Shown piece by piece: positions 35,743 to 46,219 of a stretch of DNA of 64,000 bases. A program made the translations under genes and the position numbers. Within the stretch, counting starts at the first letter, position 1, and the number at the start of each line of letters is the position of its first letter. Origin of the DNA: Archaeoglobus sp. (GTDB lineage: Archaea > Halobacteriota > Archaeoglobi > Archaeoglobales > Archaeoglobaceae); NCBI RefSeq assembly GCF_017656475.1, contig NZ_JACDNT010000003.1, forward strand, positions 1-64,000, given 5' to 3'. The notes under the pieces were generated by a model. It made no database searches and was not told where the DNA came from. It saw only the letters and a list, made by a program, of their open reading frames with translations.

Positions 35743-37299
35743 ATGAAGCCTTGGTTTAAATCCTACCAGATGATGGGTCTCAGGGAGTCCATTGAGCCGT
35801 ATCCAGAGGTTCCCTTATATTATTTTCTTGAGGAATCCGCAAAGAACTTTCCCGATTCAACAGCAATCACATATCTCGAAAAGCAGATGACATATTCAGA
35901 GCTGCTCGATGCTGTCAACAGGCTGGCCAATGGATTCTCGGAGTATCTGAGCAGGGGAGACAGAGTTCTGATAACTTTAAGAAACTGTCCTCAGCTCCTC
36001 ATTGCCGAGCTTGCAGCTCTGAAGTGTGGAGCTTCAGCCGTGCTCGTAAGTCCGCTACTGCCAGAAAAAGAGTTGAAGGATATCGCTGAAAAAACCGAAC
36101 CAAAAATTGTGGTGGGAGAAAAGAAATTTTCTGAATACGGAATCTTTGTCGAAACCAAGCCGTCCAATTTAATGGGAGATGACGACTTCTGGAGTATTAT
36201 CAAATCAAGCCAACCCGATCCACCTGATGCAGAAATTAATCCAAAAGAGGACGTTGCGGTTATCCTGTTCACGGGTGGAGTCACGGGCGTGCCGAAGGGG
36301 GTTATGCTCACCCACCACAATCTGACGACCAACGTTCTTCAGGTCTTGCCGTGGCTTCTTGGCGGTGCGGCAGAAGCTGTAAGGGGTTCCGGTTCTGTAT
36401 TGCTCGCATCTCCAGTCTTCCACTCGTACGGACACTGGGGCATGCATGTGGGGCTTTATTGGGCATTCAACTTGCTTATAGTCTCCGATCCGAGAAACTA
36501 CGATGAAATACTTGGCTACATGAAGAAATACGGCCCTTGGGTTACTGTTGGCGTTCCCGGACAGTATATGAAGCTCATAAAAAGGGAAATCGAGGGGCTA
36601 TGGACCATAAGCGTGTCTGGTTCGGCACCGCTGCCAAAAAGTACCGCAAAGGAGTATGAGAAAAAGGCCGGTATTCCAATAGTTGAAGGCTACGGGTTGA
36701 CGGAAACCTCCCCGGTTACGCACATCAACATCGCAAGCATTGCAAGATTCCTCGGCCTGGATGCTCCGGACAAGACTGGCTCAATAGGTGTCCCTGTCCC
36801 AGATACCGATGTCAGGATTGTAAGAGAGGATGGAAGTGAGGCAGAATTGGGAGAGGAGGGAGAGATGCAGATAAAAGGCCCCCAGCTCATGAAAGGATAC
36901 TGGAACGCTGAAGACCCATTCATTGACGGCTGGTTACCAACGGGTGATGTAGCCTACGTGGATGAGGACGGATTCTTCTACATCGTTGACAGGGTTAAGG
37001 ATATGATAAACGTGTCTGGTTACAAGGTGTATTCGAGAGTTGTCGAGGAGGTTCTTCACCAGCACCCTGCTGTTGAGCTTGCTGCGGTGGTAGGAATTCC
37101 GGACAAGGAAAAAGAGGGGTCTGAGAGGGTCAAGGCCTTTGTAAAGCTCTTTGACGGAGCATCAGCAACGCCGGATGAAATAAAGGAGTTCTGCAGGGAG
37201 AGACTTCCCCCTTACGCCGTTCCCGTTGAAATTGAGGTGAGGGAAACGCTGCCACAGACGGAAACGCAGAAGATTCTGAAGAGGTTACTATTACAATAG
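35743..37299 (+). CDS. AMP-forming acyl-CoA synthetase
   Basis: VILFTGGVTGVPKGVMLTHHNLT, GYGLTETSPVTHIN, GWLPTGDVAYVDEDGFFYIVDRVKDMINVSGYKVY. Confidence 0.93.
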   Translation: MKPWFKSYQMMGLRESIEPYPEVPLYYFLEESAKNFPDSTAITYLEKQMTYSELLDAVNRLANGFSEYLSRGDRVLITLRNCPQLLIAELAALKCGASAVLVSPLLPEKELKDIAEKTEPKIVVGEKKFSEYGIFVETKPSNLMGDDDFWSIIKSSQPDPPDAEINPKEDVAVILFTGGVTGVPKGVMLTHHNLTTNVLQVLPWLLGGAAEAVRGSGSVLLASPVFHSYGHWGMHVGLYWAFNLLIVSDPRNYDEILGYMKKYGPWVTVGVPGQYMKLIKREIEGLWTISVSGSAPLPKSTAKEYEKKAGIPIVEGYGLTETSPVTHINIASIARFLGLDAPDKTGSIGVPVPDTDVRIVREDGSEAELGEEGEMQIKGPQLMKGYWNAEDPFIDGWLPTGDVAYVDEDGFFYIVDRVKDMINVSGYKVYSRVVEEVLHQHPAVELAAVVGIPDKEKEGSERVKAFVKLFDGASATPDEIKEFCRERLPPYAVPVEIEVRETLPQTETQKILKRLLLQ

Positions 37300-37352
37300 A
37301 AATAGAATTAGTAAAACGTCAAAGTTAAATCTTACGAGTAAAGTCTCAGTAT

Positions 37353-38360
37353 ATGTTCGACTGGAAGGTTGCGGCGGATGAATTTCCAGCAGCTTTATTT
37401 ATTGTTAATCAATACGGCAGGGTAATTTACATCAACAAGATACTGTCGGAAAGAGGTGAGGTGGACTTCAAAGAAGCGAGCGAGGAGCCTTACAAGTTTT
37501 ATCCGCCTGAAGATTATACAAAACTCGTAAATTTAATTATTAAGACGTTCCAGGAGAAAAAGAAGAATCCAGATCCCGCTTTAATCATAAGGTCTTTCTC
37601 AAAAACCAGGGAGGAATTCTGGCTTGAGGTGAGAACTAGGTATGCGGAGATAGGCGGAGAACCTTACTGTCTGGTTGCACTTACAGACGTTACGGATAGG
37701 GTGAGACTTCAAAGGGAGGTAAATTCGCTCAACGAATACCTCAGGTTTTTGAACAGCATGCTGAGGCACGATATACTGAACATCTTCACGAGAATGCTGG
37801 TGTATATCGAACTCTTAGAAGAAAAGTGCAATGGTAACGAAGTTAAAAAAATAAAAGAGAGCATAGAGGCCGGAGTAAGCCTCATCCGCAAGATCAGGGA
37901 GCTTGAACTATCAACAGACCAAACAAAGAAGATTTACAGCCTTAAGGAGGTTATCGACGAAGTTTCCAGAGGGTACGATGTAAAAGTCACTGTAGATGGG
38001 GATGCTAAGATTCTCGCCAATGAGGGAATATTCAACGTGTTTGAAAACCTAATAGGCAATGCCGTCAAGCACGGTGGGGCGACGGAGGTAAAAGTAACAA
38101 TAACCGAAAATCAGAAGGTCACGGTCAGAGTGGAGGACAACGGAAAAGGCATCCCCGAAGAAGTCATAGAAATAATTTTCGAGCGCGGGTTCACAACAGG
38201 TAAGGGGAGCGGTCTGGGACTTTACATCGTCAAGAAGCTCGTAGAAAGTTACGGAGGGGAAATAAAAGTAGAGAAAGCTGATAGAGGAGCCGTTTTCGTG
38301 ATAGAGTTGCCCCTGTCAAAGCAATCCGGAGGAGCAGGTATGACAAAATCTTCCGAATAA
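37353..38360 (+). CDS. PAS-domain sensor histidine kinase
   Basis: PAS region then LNSMLRHDILNIFTR (H box), NVFENLIGNAVKHGG (N box), VEDNGKGIPEE, GKGSGLGLYIVKKLVESYGGEI. Confidence 0.9.
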   Translation: MFDWKVAADEFPAALFIVNQYGRVIYINKILSERGEVDFKEASEEPYKFYPPEDYTKLVNLIIKTFQEKKKNPDPALIIRSFSKTREEFWLEVRTRYAEIGGEPYCLVALTDVTDRVRLQREVNSLNEYLRFLNSMLRHDILNIFTRMLVYIELLEEKCNGNEVKKIKESIEAGVSLIRKIRELELSTDQTKKIYSLKEVIDEVSRGYDVKVTVDGDAKILANEGIFNVFENLIGNAVKHGGATEVKVTITENQKVTVRVEDNGKGIPEEVIEIIFERGFTTGKGSGLGLYIVKKLVESYGGEIKVEKADRGAVFVIELPLSKQSGGAGMTKSSE

Positions 38361-38391
38361 AAACTTAAATCTCAATGAAAAATGTGGTGTG

Positions 38392-39024
38392 ATGGGCAAG
38401 CTTGAAGATTACTTGGGCGTTTACTTCATAACAGACTCAAGGTTTGGTTACACACACGAGGAACTTGCAGAAAAAGCTCTAAGGGCGGGAGTCAGGGCTA
38501 TACAGTTCAGGGAAAAGAAGCTGAGCACCAAGAGAATGTACGAAATAGGGAAGAAGATACGGGCACTAACGAAAGATTACGGGGCATTATTTTTCGTAAA
38601 CGACAGAATAGATGTGGCCTTGGCTGTTGATGCAGACGGCGTCCACATCGGTCAGGACGATATGCCTGCGGAGGTTGCAAGAGAGGTTTTTCCCGGCTAC
38701 ATTGGTGTCTCAGCGAGCAGTATTGAGGAGGCAAAGAAAGACGAGAAGTATGCGGACTATCTTGGCGTGGGTTCAGTTTTCCCAACAAAAACGAAGGAGG
38801 ATGCGGGAGAGGCGATAGGTGTTGAGGGGCTGAGAAAGATAGTTGAGAGCGTTAGAATTCCCGTTGTTGCCATCGGCTCGATAAATATAGAAAATGCAGT
38901 TGAAGTTCTGAAGACCGGCGTGGCAGGAATTGCGGTTATATCAGCCATAGCTGCGGCTGAAGACCCTGAGAAAGCTGCAAGAGAGCTGGTTGAGCTCGTA
39001 AGAAAGTTTAAATCGAGATTGTAA
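38392..39024 (+). CDS. thiE: Thiamine-phosphate synthase
   Basis: YFITDSRFGYTHEELAEKALRAGVRAIQFREKKLSTKRM...FFVNDRIDVALAVDADGVHIGQDDMP...YLGVGSVFPTKTKEDAGEAIG. Confidence 0.93.
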   Translation: MGKLEDYLGVYFITDSRFGYTHEELAEKALRAGVRAIQFREKKLSTKRMYEIGKKIRALTKDYGALFFVNDRIDVALAVDADGVHIGQDDMPAEVAREVFPGYIGVSASSIEEAKKDEKYADYLGVGSVFPTKTKEDAGEAIGVEGLRKIVESVRIPVVAIGSINIENAVEVLKTGVAGIAVISAIAAAEDPEKAARELVELVRKFKSRL

Positions 39025-39071
39025 TCAAAGCAAATTCGCAGGATTTTTATAGTTTCATGAAACCTTATAAC

Positions 39072-39977
39072 ATGCTTGAGCTGAATGGTGTGCCGGTTGA
39101 CGACACCTACTGTGAGGCATTTGACGGTATCTACTCGAGAATTATCGTAACTGCAAAGCACAAGTGGTTGCTCAAGAAAGCTGCTTATTCCGCTACTGCT
39201 TTGCCCTCAACAGTTTTTGGAGAGGCTGAGGGTGGAGTTGAGCTGTGGCTGTCCCCTCAAGAAACTCCAGATGGACGGCTGGGGGCAATCTGTCAGATAT
39301 GGGTTCAGAAGTCCAAGAAGTTTTTGGACGTGCTGATGAGGGAGATGGGGAAAAGAATAAGGCAGGGAATCCTCGTCGTCCCCACAACCAGAGTATTCAA
39401 CGCCACGGACAGCGAAACGACTTTCGATGCCGAAATCAATGTGGGAAGGTGCGGAGACGGCTACGAGTGGGAAGACGAGATGTGGGGTAGGAAAGTCATC
39501 AGAGTGCCGATAATGTTCGGGGAGTTTATAATCGAGCGCTATATCGGCTACGCTGAGGGCATAGCGGGTGGAAACATCTGGTACTTCTGCGAGAGTGAGG
39601 AAGCAGCTCTGGAAGCAGGAGAGGCAGCGGTTGAGGCCCTCAAGAAGATTGAGGGGGTCATTACCTCCTTCGACATCTGCTCTGCCGGAAGCAAGCCCGA
39701 AACCAAGTATCCGGAAATGGGGCCGAGCACCAACCACTACTTCTGCCCAACGCTGAAAGGCAAAATCCCCGACTCGAAAGTTCCCGATGGTGTCAAATCG
39801 ATTCCCGAAATCGTCATCAACGGAATAACAAGGGAAGCAGTTGAGAAGGCCATGTACGTTTGCATGGATGTCGTGAGCAGAATCGATGGTGTTGTGAGAA
39901 TTTCTGCTGGCAACTATGGAGGAAAGCTCGGCCAGCACAAGATATACCTGAAGGATATTATAGAGAAGTACTCTTAA
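39072..39977 (+). CDS. ftr: Formylmethanofuran--tetrahydromethanopterin formyltransferase
   Basis: MLELNGVPVDDTYCEAFDGIYSRIIVTAKHKWLLKKAAYSATALPSTVFGEAEGGVE...GQHKIYLKDI; classic Ftr. Confidence 0.93.
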   Translation: MLELNGVPVDDTYCEAFDGIYSRIIVTAKHKWLLKKAAYSATALPSTVFGEAEGGVELWLSPQETPDGRLGAICQIWVQKSKKFLDVLMREMGKRIRQGILVVPTTRVFNATDSETTFDAEINVGRCGDGYEWEDEMWGRKVIRVPIMFGEFIIERYIGYAEGIAGGNIWYFCESEEAALEAGEAAVEALKKIEGVITSFDICSAGSKPETKYPEMGPSTNHYFCPTLKGKIPDSKVPDGVKSIPEIVINGITREAVEKAMYVCMDVVSRIDGVVRISAGNYGGKLGQHKIYLKDIIEKYS

Positions 39978-40074
39978 ATATTTTTGATTTTATTTCCTAG
40001 ATTTTTATTCAATTTAAAGCAAAAATTAAATTGTCCCCAGAGCAAAGCTTTTAAGATTGAGAATAACATTGGGC

Positions 40075-40347
40075 ATGGATTTGATATGCATGTACGTTTT
40101 CAAGGGTGAAGAGAGCTTTGGGGAGAGCATAGATGTTTATGGCGACTACCTGATAGTAAAGGTCGGGTCGGAATTTCTTGCAGTTCCCAAGAAGAGCATA
40201 AAATCAGTTGAGGATGGAAAAATCGTTCTGGAAGAGTTCGACGAAGAGGAAGCGAGAGAGATTGGGAGTAAATGGGTTGAGGAAAAGTCGAAGCCCGTAA
40301 CTCTTGAAGAGCTAAAATCGTACGGGTTTGGTGAGGAAGAGGGTTAA
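40075..40347 (+). CDS. Small beta-rich hypothetical protein (possibly DUF5749-like)
   Basis: [58 protein letters not shown]; overlaps pth2 start. Confidence 0.6.
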   Translation: MDLICMYVFKGEESFGESIDVYGDYLIVKVGSEFLAVPKKSIKSVEDGKIVLEEFDEEEAREIGSKWVEEKSKPVTLEELKSYGFGEEEG

Positions 40348-40694
40348 TGGCCCTTAAGCAGGTAATCGTCGTCAGGGACGACCTGAAGCTATCGAGGGGT
40401 AAGCTTGCAGTCCAGGTAGCCCATGCGGCTATTATTGGCTACCTCAGGTCTGACAGCAGTTTGAGGAGGAAGTGGCTTGACGAGGGTCAGAAGAAAGTCG
40501 TTTTGAGGGTAAAAAGCCTTGAAGAGTTGCTTGCAGTCAAGTACAAAGCGGAATCGCTCAAACTTGTAACCGGGGTTGTGCAGGATGCTGGCTTGACGGA
40601 AATCCCACCCGGAACGATTACCGCTGTTGTAATCGGGCCTGATGAGGAAAAGAAAATTGACAGGGTGACGGGCAGCCTCCCCCTGCTGAAGTGA
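40347..40694 (+). CDS. pth2: Peptidyl-tRNA hydrolase Pth2
   Basis: KQVIVVRDDLKLSRGKLAVQVAHAAIIGYL...VVQDAGLTEIPPGTITAVVIGPDEEKKIDRVTGSLPLL. Confidence 0.95.
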   Translation: MALKQVIVVRDDLKLSRGKLAVQVAHAAIIGYLRSDSSLRRKWLDEGQKKVVLRVKSLEELLAVKYKAESLKLVTGVVQDAGLTEIPPGTITAVVIGPDEEKKIDRVTGSLPLLK

Positions 40695-41360
40695 CTAAGG
40701 TTCTATACCTCTCTCGGTAATCCGGTAAAAGCAGCTTTTTCCCTCTTTCATCCACCTGTGCTTTATCAGTGTTGCTTTCCTCAGCTCATCGCTTCTCTCA
40801 AGGGCAATTATGACCTTTGACAGGTGCTCAAGGCTCGGCCCGCCGAGCGGTCGGTCGGTTCCTGAAGCTACATCTGTGTACATCTGGTTGGTAATCACAA
40901 CAGCCACGTCGTACTTTCTCGCAAGGCCAAGCAGGAAGGTGAGCTGTGAGGTAAGCTCCCTTTTTATCTTAATCTGCTTTTTCTCATCCTCAAGCTCACT
41001 TCTGTATAATGAGGTGAAGCAGTCCACGATAACGAGCTTTACTTTTTCACTTCTGCAGAGCTTTTCCGCCTCCTTAATTGCCACTCCCTGCTGTCTGAAG
41101 CTGAAAACCTCATACACAAAAACGTTGGAAAAGAGCTTCTCGTCACCAAAAATTTGTCTCACTCTCTCCCCTGAAAGCCCCTCGGTGTCGATGTAGGCCA
41201 CTTTGAACTGCTCCGCGGCATTTTTAGCCAGCATCAGACACAGGGTAGTCTTGCCCGTACCTCCATGCCCGTAAATCTGCGTGACAGTTCCAGTCTCAAC
41301 TCCCCCACCGAGAAGCGAGTCTATGCACTTACTCCCGCTCGGAATCAGCATCTTTCGCAC
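40695..41360 (-). CDS. radB: RadB recombinase paralogue
   Basis: GSKCIDSLLGGGVETGTVTQIYGHGGTGKTTLCLMLA...VVITNQMYTDVASGTDRPLGGPSLEHLSKVIIALE. Confidence 0.9.
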   Translation of the reverse strand: MRKMLIPSGSKCIDSLLGGGVETGTVTQIYGHGGTGKTTLCLMLAKNAAEQFKVAYIDTEGLSGERVRQIFGDEKLFSNVFVYEVFSFRQQGVAIKEAEKLCRSEKVKLVIVDCFTSLYRSELEDEKKQIKIKRELTSQLTFLLGLARKYDVAVVITNQMYTDVASGTDRPLGGPSLEHLSKVIIALERSDELRKATLIKHRWMKEGKSCFYRITERGIEP

Positions 41361-42519
41361 CGTCGATTTTTTTCAAAATCTCCCTATAAACGACATGCGG
41401 TGGAATGTTTAAATCCTCTGCTATTGCCACAACATCGTCAAACTCTGGCTTAAGGTGCAAGAATCCGGGATGCGACCTTTTCACCCTCACCTCAAACTTC
41501 TTGCCACGAATTTCAACATTCACAACCTCTTCGCCCCTCTCTGAAATCACCCTGTGGTGTACAGGCATAACCCTGACACCCAGACTTCCCGTGAGCCTCA
41601 TAACCTCCCTGGCAACCTCCTCCGACCTGTGCATGGGGGAGATGACCTTTAAAATGCTCGCAGGCCTCATTTTCTTGCCGTAAGCCGGAAGAATTACAAC
41701 GTCCAGCACATCATCTCTTTCAAGTAGCTTTCTCATCGCGTAACCAAGCATTTCACCGCTCAAGTCATCTACGTTAGTCTCGATAACTGCAACGCTGTCG
41801 TGAAAAGCCGTCTCACCGAGAATCAATCTCAGAACGTTTGGTACATCGGTTTGTCTCTTTCCTGCCCCGTATGAGACCTCTCTGACCTTTATCGGAAAGG
41901 GCTTTAGCGGTTTGCAGTAATGAGACAGAATTGCCGCTCCTGTTGCCGTCAGAAGCTCTCCCTCGCCGTCCATTATAAACTCCAGAGGTGAGCTTTTCAG
42001 AATTTCAAGAACTGCCGGAGCGGGAACGGGATACTTACCGTGGGAGAACTCGACGAATCCAGAACCAGCTCTGATTGGTGTGGCAAAAAAGGTGTATCCT
42101 TCCTTTTTTAAATTTTCAAACGCCTTTACGCAGCAAACAACATCGAAAATTGCATCGTCAGCACTAACTTCGTGAAAAACACTCTGTCTGTAATCTCTAC
42201 CATGAACTTTCCCCTCGGCTTTGGCCATGATCTCAAAAATCGCTAATGCATTTTCCTTGACATCATCCTCAAGATTTGAGTTCTTTATTATCTTTAAAAC
42301 GTCCTCAAATCTCCTTTCCCCACCTTTTTCCTCAACATCGACACTTTTTGCACTTATTCCATTAATGTTAACATTGGTAACTTTATAACTGACATCGATG
42401 CCAAGAGAACTCACCAATTCCTCAATTTCCTCTTTACCAATCCCAACATCGAGCAGCGAGGCGAGGATCATATCTCCGCTTGCCCCGTTAAAGGCATCGA
42501 ATATTGCAACCTTCATCAA
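41329..42519 (-). CDS. larC: LarC-like nickel insertion protein (DUF111)
   Basis: IFDAFNGASGDMILASLLDVG...FHEVSADDAIFDVVCCVKAFENL...ETNVDDLSGEMLGYAMRKLLERDDVLDVVILPAYGKKMRPASILKVI. Confidence 0.88.
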   Translation of the reverse strand: MMKVAIFDAFNGASGDMILASLLDVGIGKEEIEELVSSLGIDVSYKVTNVNINGISAKSVDVEEKGGERRFEDVLKIIKNSNLEDDVKENALAIFEIMAKAEGKVHGRDYRQSVFHEVSADDAIFDVVCCVKAFENLKKEGYTFFATPIRAGSGFVEFSHGKYPVPAPAVLEILKSSPLEFIMDGEGELLTATGAAILSHYCKPLKPFPIKVREVSYGAGKRQTDVPNVLRLILGETAFHDSVAVIETNVDDLSGEMLGYAMRKLLERDDVLDVVILPAYGKKMRPASILKVISPMHRSEEVAREVMRLTGSLGVRVMPVHHRVISERGEEVVNVEIRGKKFEVRVKRSHPGFLHLKPEFDDVVAIAEDLNIPPHVVYREILKKIDGAKDADSERE

Positions 42520-42587
42520 ATCACCACAAGCCTTTTTTATCTCTAAAATAAAAACTGTTTAGGTGTAAAAGATTGGTGGGTGATAAT

Positions 42588-45008
42588 ATGGAAATCACGT
42601 TAAAAGTAAATCAGGCGTATCCGAGCGATTCGGGAAGAGGAATTGCCAGATTGGATCCAGATACAATGTTAAAACTTCAAATTTCTCCCGGAGATATAAT
42701 AGAGATAGAGGGAGCCAGGAAAACCGTTGCAAAAGTATGGAGGGCTCCAAAGAGGGACTGGGGGAAGAATATCATCAGAGTTGATAGGTTTATTAGGGAG
42801 AATGCAGGAGTTGGTGTTGGAGATGTTGTAAAGGTAAGAAGAGTTGATTATCAGCCTGCAAAAACCGTAATCCTCGCACCACTTAAGAAGATGGATTTAA
42901 GAATTTACGGAGTTGATATTGGGGAGTATCTCAAGCATCAATTCCTTAAGAGGCCAGTTGTTGAGGGAGATTTAGTCCCACTCGTTGGATCTCCGGCCCT
43001 CTCAGGATTTGGAAGGTACAACCAGCAGAACCAGGCCGTGGTTTTTGTTGCAGTCAAGACCGAGCCTAAAGGGCCTGTTGTCATCGATGAAACCACGAAG
43101 GTCGTTTACAGGGACAGGCCGGCAAAGGGGTTTGAGAGATTCGGAAAGGCCGGAATCACATACGAGGACATAGGAGGTCTCAAGGAAGAACTGCAGAAGG
43201 TAAGGGAAGTTATAGAACTGCCTTTGAGGTATCCAGAGCTTTTCCAGAGACTCGGAATTGACCCACCGAAGGGTGTGCTGCTCTACGGCCCGCCCGGAAC
43301 GGGAAAGACGCTGATAGCCAAGGCTGTGGCAAATGAGATTGGGGCGAGCTTCTTCACCATTAACGGTCCGGAAATCATGAGCAAGTTCTACGGAGAGTCC
43401 GAGCAGAGGCTAAGGGAAATCTTTGAAGAGGCTAAGGAGAATGCTCCGTCGATAATATTCATAGATGAGATTGATTCAATTGCCCCTAAGAGAGAGGAAG
43501 TTACTGGAGAGGTCGAGAGAAGAGTTGTGGCACAGCTTCTAACTCTGATGGATGGGCTGGAGGAAAGGGGGCAGGTCATAGTCATCGGAGCCACGAACAG
43601 AATTGATGCAGTCGATCCGGCTCTGAGAAGGCCCGGCAGGTTTGACAGGGAGATTGAAATTGGTGTGCCTGACAGAGAGGGCAGATACGAGATTTTCCAG
43701 ATACACACGAGGAACATGCCTCTTGAGGCCAAATATAGCAGAGAGTTTGTTCTCGATGCGATTGAAAGGTATAGAAGACAAATCGACGATCCGGAGTTGA
43801 TTAAGAACCTTGATTTCCTTTACGACGAGATCAAGAACTCGGAGAAGGAGGAAGAGGTCAGAAGCGCTGTGAAAAACCTCTTACCGCAGGAAGTTATCGA
43901 CGAGCTTGAGGTTGAGATAACGAAGGCGATGCTTCGCAGTCTTGCTGACCAAACTCATGGATTCGTTGGGGCGGACATTGAGGCTCTGTGTAAAGAGGCT
44001 GCCATGAAAGCTTTGCGTAGATATTTACCCCAAATAGACCTCAACGAGGACGAGATTCCGCTGGAACTCCTCGAATCAATCAGGGTTACATGGAATGACT
44101 TCATGGATGCTTTGAGGGAAATCGAACCGTCAGCGATGAGAGAGGTGTTTGTGGAGATTCCGAAGGTTACATGGGACGATGTGGGTGGACTTAAAGACGT
44201 TAAGAGAGAAATAATAGAGGCTGTTGAGTGGCCTCTTAAGTTCCCGGAGAAGTTCAGGAAGTTCGGAATCAAGCCACCGAAGGGAGTGCTGCTATTCGGG
44301 CCACCCGGAACAGGAAAAACGCTGATAGCCAAGGCTGTGGCGAATGAGAGCGAGGCGAACTTTATAAGCATTAAAGGCGGGCAGATTCTGAGCAAGTGGC
44401 TCGGAGAGAGTGAAAAAGCGGTGAGAAAAATTTTCAGAAAGGCAAGGCAAGTCGCTCCATGTATAATCTTCTTTGACGAGATTGACGCCATAGCACAGAT
44501 GAGAGGAATAGATGAGGGCAGCAGGGCTGTTGAGAGAGTATTGAACCAACTTCTTACCGAGATGGACGGGCTTGAGGAGCTTCATGGGGTTGTAGTAATA
44601 GGTGCGACCAACAGACCCGATATCCTTGATCCAGCGTTGCTCAGGCCCGGCAGGTTTGACAGGCTCGTTTACGTCAGGCCACCAGACAAAAGGAGCAGAC
44701 TGGCGATTTTCAAGATACACACGAGGGACATGCCGCTCTCAGACGATGTTGACCTTGAGGAGCTTGCTGAACTCACCGAGGGCTATGTCGGTGCAGACAT
44801 AGAGGCAATATGCAGGGAGGCAGTGATGCTGGCGATCAGAGAGAACATCAATGCAGAGAAGGTGGAGATGAGGCACTTCTTAGAGGCTTTGAAGAAGATA
44901 AAGCCGAGCGTCAACGAGACGATGCTAAACTTCTACGAGAGATTCGAGGAAAGAATGAAGACGGAAAGAATGCAGGTCACAACAAAGCCCTTCGTTGGCT
45001 ACGGTTGA
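42588..45008 (+). CDS. cdc48: CDC48/p97/VCP-like AAA+ ATPase
   Basis: Two AAA modules with [50 protein letters not shown] domain [24 protein letters not shown]. Confidence 0.95.
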   Translation: MEITLKVNQAYPSDSGRGIARLDPDTMLKLQISPGDIIEIEGARKTVAKVWRAPKRDWGKNIIRVDRFIRENAGVGVGDVVKVRRVDYQPAKTVILAPLKKMDLRIYGVDIGEYLKHQFLKRPVVEGDLVPLVGSPALSGFGRYNQQNQAVVFVAVKTEPKGPVVIDETTKVVYRDRPAKGFERFGKAGITYEDIGGLKEELQKVREVIELPLRYPELFQRLGIDPPKGVLLYGPPGTGKTLIAKAVANEIGASFFTINGPEIMSKFYGESEQRLREIFEEAKENAPSIIFIDEIDSIAPKREEVTGEVERRVVAQLLTLMDGLEERGQVIVIGATNRIDAVDPALRRPGRFDREIEIGVPDREGRYEIFQIHTRNMPLEAKYSREFVLDAIERYRRQIDDPELIKNLDFLYDEIKNSEKEEEVRSAVKNLLPQEVIDELEVEITKAMLRSLADQTHGFVGADIEALCKEAAMKALRRYLPQIDLNEDEIPLELLESIRVTWNDFMDALREIEPSAMREVFVEIPKVTWDDVGGLKDVKREIIEAVEWPLKFPEKFRKFGIKPPKGVLLFGPPGTGKTLIAKAVANESEANFISIKGGQILSKWLGESEKAVRKIFRKARQVAPCIIFFDEIDAIAQMRGIDEGSRAVERVLNQLLTEMDGLEELHGVVVIGATNRPDILDPALLRPGRFDRLVYVRPPDKRSRLAIFKIHTRDMPLSDDVDLEELAELTEGYVGADIEAICREAVMLAIRENINAEKVEMRHFLEALKKIKPSVNETMLNFYERFEERMKTERMQVTTKPFVGYG

Positions 45009-45013
45009 GGATT

Positions 45014-46125
45014 TCAGGTTATCCTGTACTTTTTCAATTTTTCGTAATCTGGCTCAGCTCCAAGTCCATTTTTCTCGGGAAGCTTTGCGTAGCCCTTCTC
45101 GATTTCAACGCTGTCGTCCAGCACTCCAAACATCACCTCTTTCCACCACAGCGGGTCGAGCGGAGTTTCTATATATAAGGACAAAGATTCTCAGGCAGCG
45201 AGGCGGCAAGATGTAAATTTGCGAGCCACCCCAATCCTGGATCCCAGGCGTGTGGCATGAACTTCAGATTGAACGCTTCTGCAACAGCCGCAACTTTTCT
45301 GCACTCGCTGATTCCATTCGAATAAACGGCATCTGCCTGCACGATGTCAAATGCACCGCTTTCAATCAGCATCCTGAACCTCTGCAAGCCGTGTTCCAGC
45401 TCTCCACCAGAGATTTCAACTGTGGTGTTCTCTCTAAGCCATCTGTAACCCTCAATGTCATCCTTCCACAGCGGTTCCTCAAGCCACAGCACTTCATATT
45501 TTTCAAGTTCTCTCGCAACCTTCAGAGCAGTTTTCCTGCTCCAGTAAGGTGGGGTGTAGCTCCACGCCTGATTTGCGTCAACTGCAAGCTTTAAATCCGG
45601 AAACTCCTTAGAGACAGTTTTAAGCACTTCGAGATCATCATCAACTCTTGCCCTCCTAAACCTCAGCTTCACAACGTCAATTCCCATCTCTGCATACTTC
45701 TCAACAAGCTTCAGCGTTTCTTCTGGATTAAGAAGTCTGCCTGTACTCGCATATATTTTAACCTTCCTCCTCCCCCCTCCAAGAAGTCTGTAAAGCGGCA
45801 ATCCCTCTCTTTTTGCTATCAAATCCCAGATGGCAACTTCAAGAGCACCAAGCCTCTGTATCGCCCAGCTACCGATCTCAAGCAATCGAGAATCTACTTC
45901 TTCAATATCCATGTCCAAACTCTGGACGGTAAGTTTAACAGTAGTTTCAAGGAAGTGTTTGTAAGCTGCACCAAACTCGATTGCCGAGTAACCTTTGTAG
46001 CCCCCGCTCTCCACCTCAACAATGCTGAAAACATAGACAGGGTGGGGAAATGGCTCCCACGAGAACTTAATGGGTTCAGGAAGTGGAACGGCAAGAGTAT
46101 GAACCCTAAGATCATCAAGTCTCAT
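45014..46125 (-). pseudogene. Enolase-superfamily (mandelate racemase/muconate lactonizing-like) enzyme, frameshifted near the C-terminus
   Basis: Main ORF 46125-45169 ends ...LHLAASLPENLCPYI*; the removal of one TA dinucleotide at 45170-45178 restores PYI-ETPLDPLWWKEVMFGVLDDSVEIEKGYAKLPEKNGLGAEPDYEKLKKYRIT*, the expected superfamily C-terminus. Confidence 0.8.
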
Positions 46126-46219
46126 TCTTCAATTTTGCCGTCTTTAAATATTAGTTTTTTGCTTCAGATGTTCAACCAACCTTTGGCAAACTTTTTAAAA
46201 TTATAATCATAAATCAAAC

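Noticed and set aside
42985-44802. Antisense and alternative-frame ORFs inside cdc48
   Set aside because: Overlap a clear AAA+ ATPase; composition reflects the reverse complement of conserved motifs.
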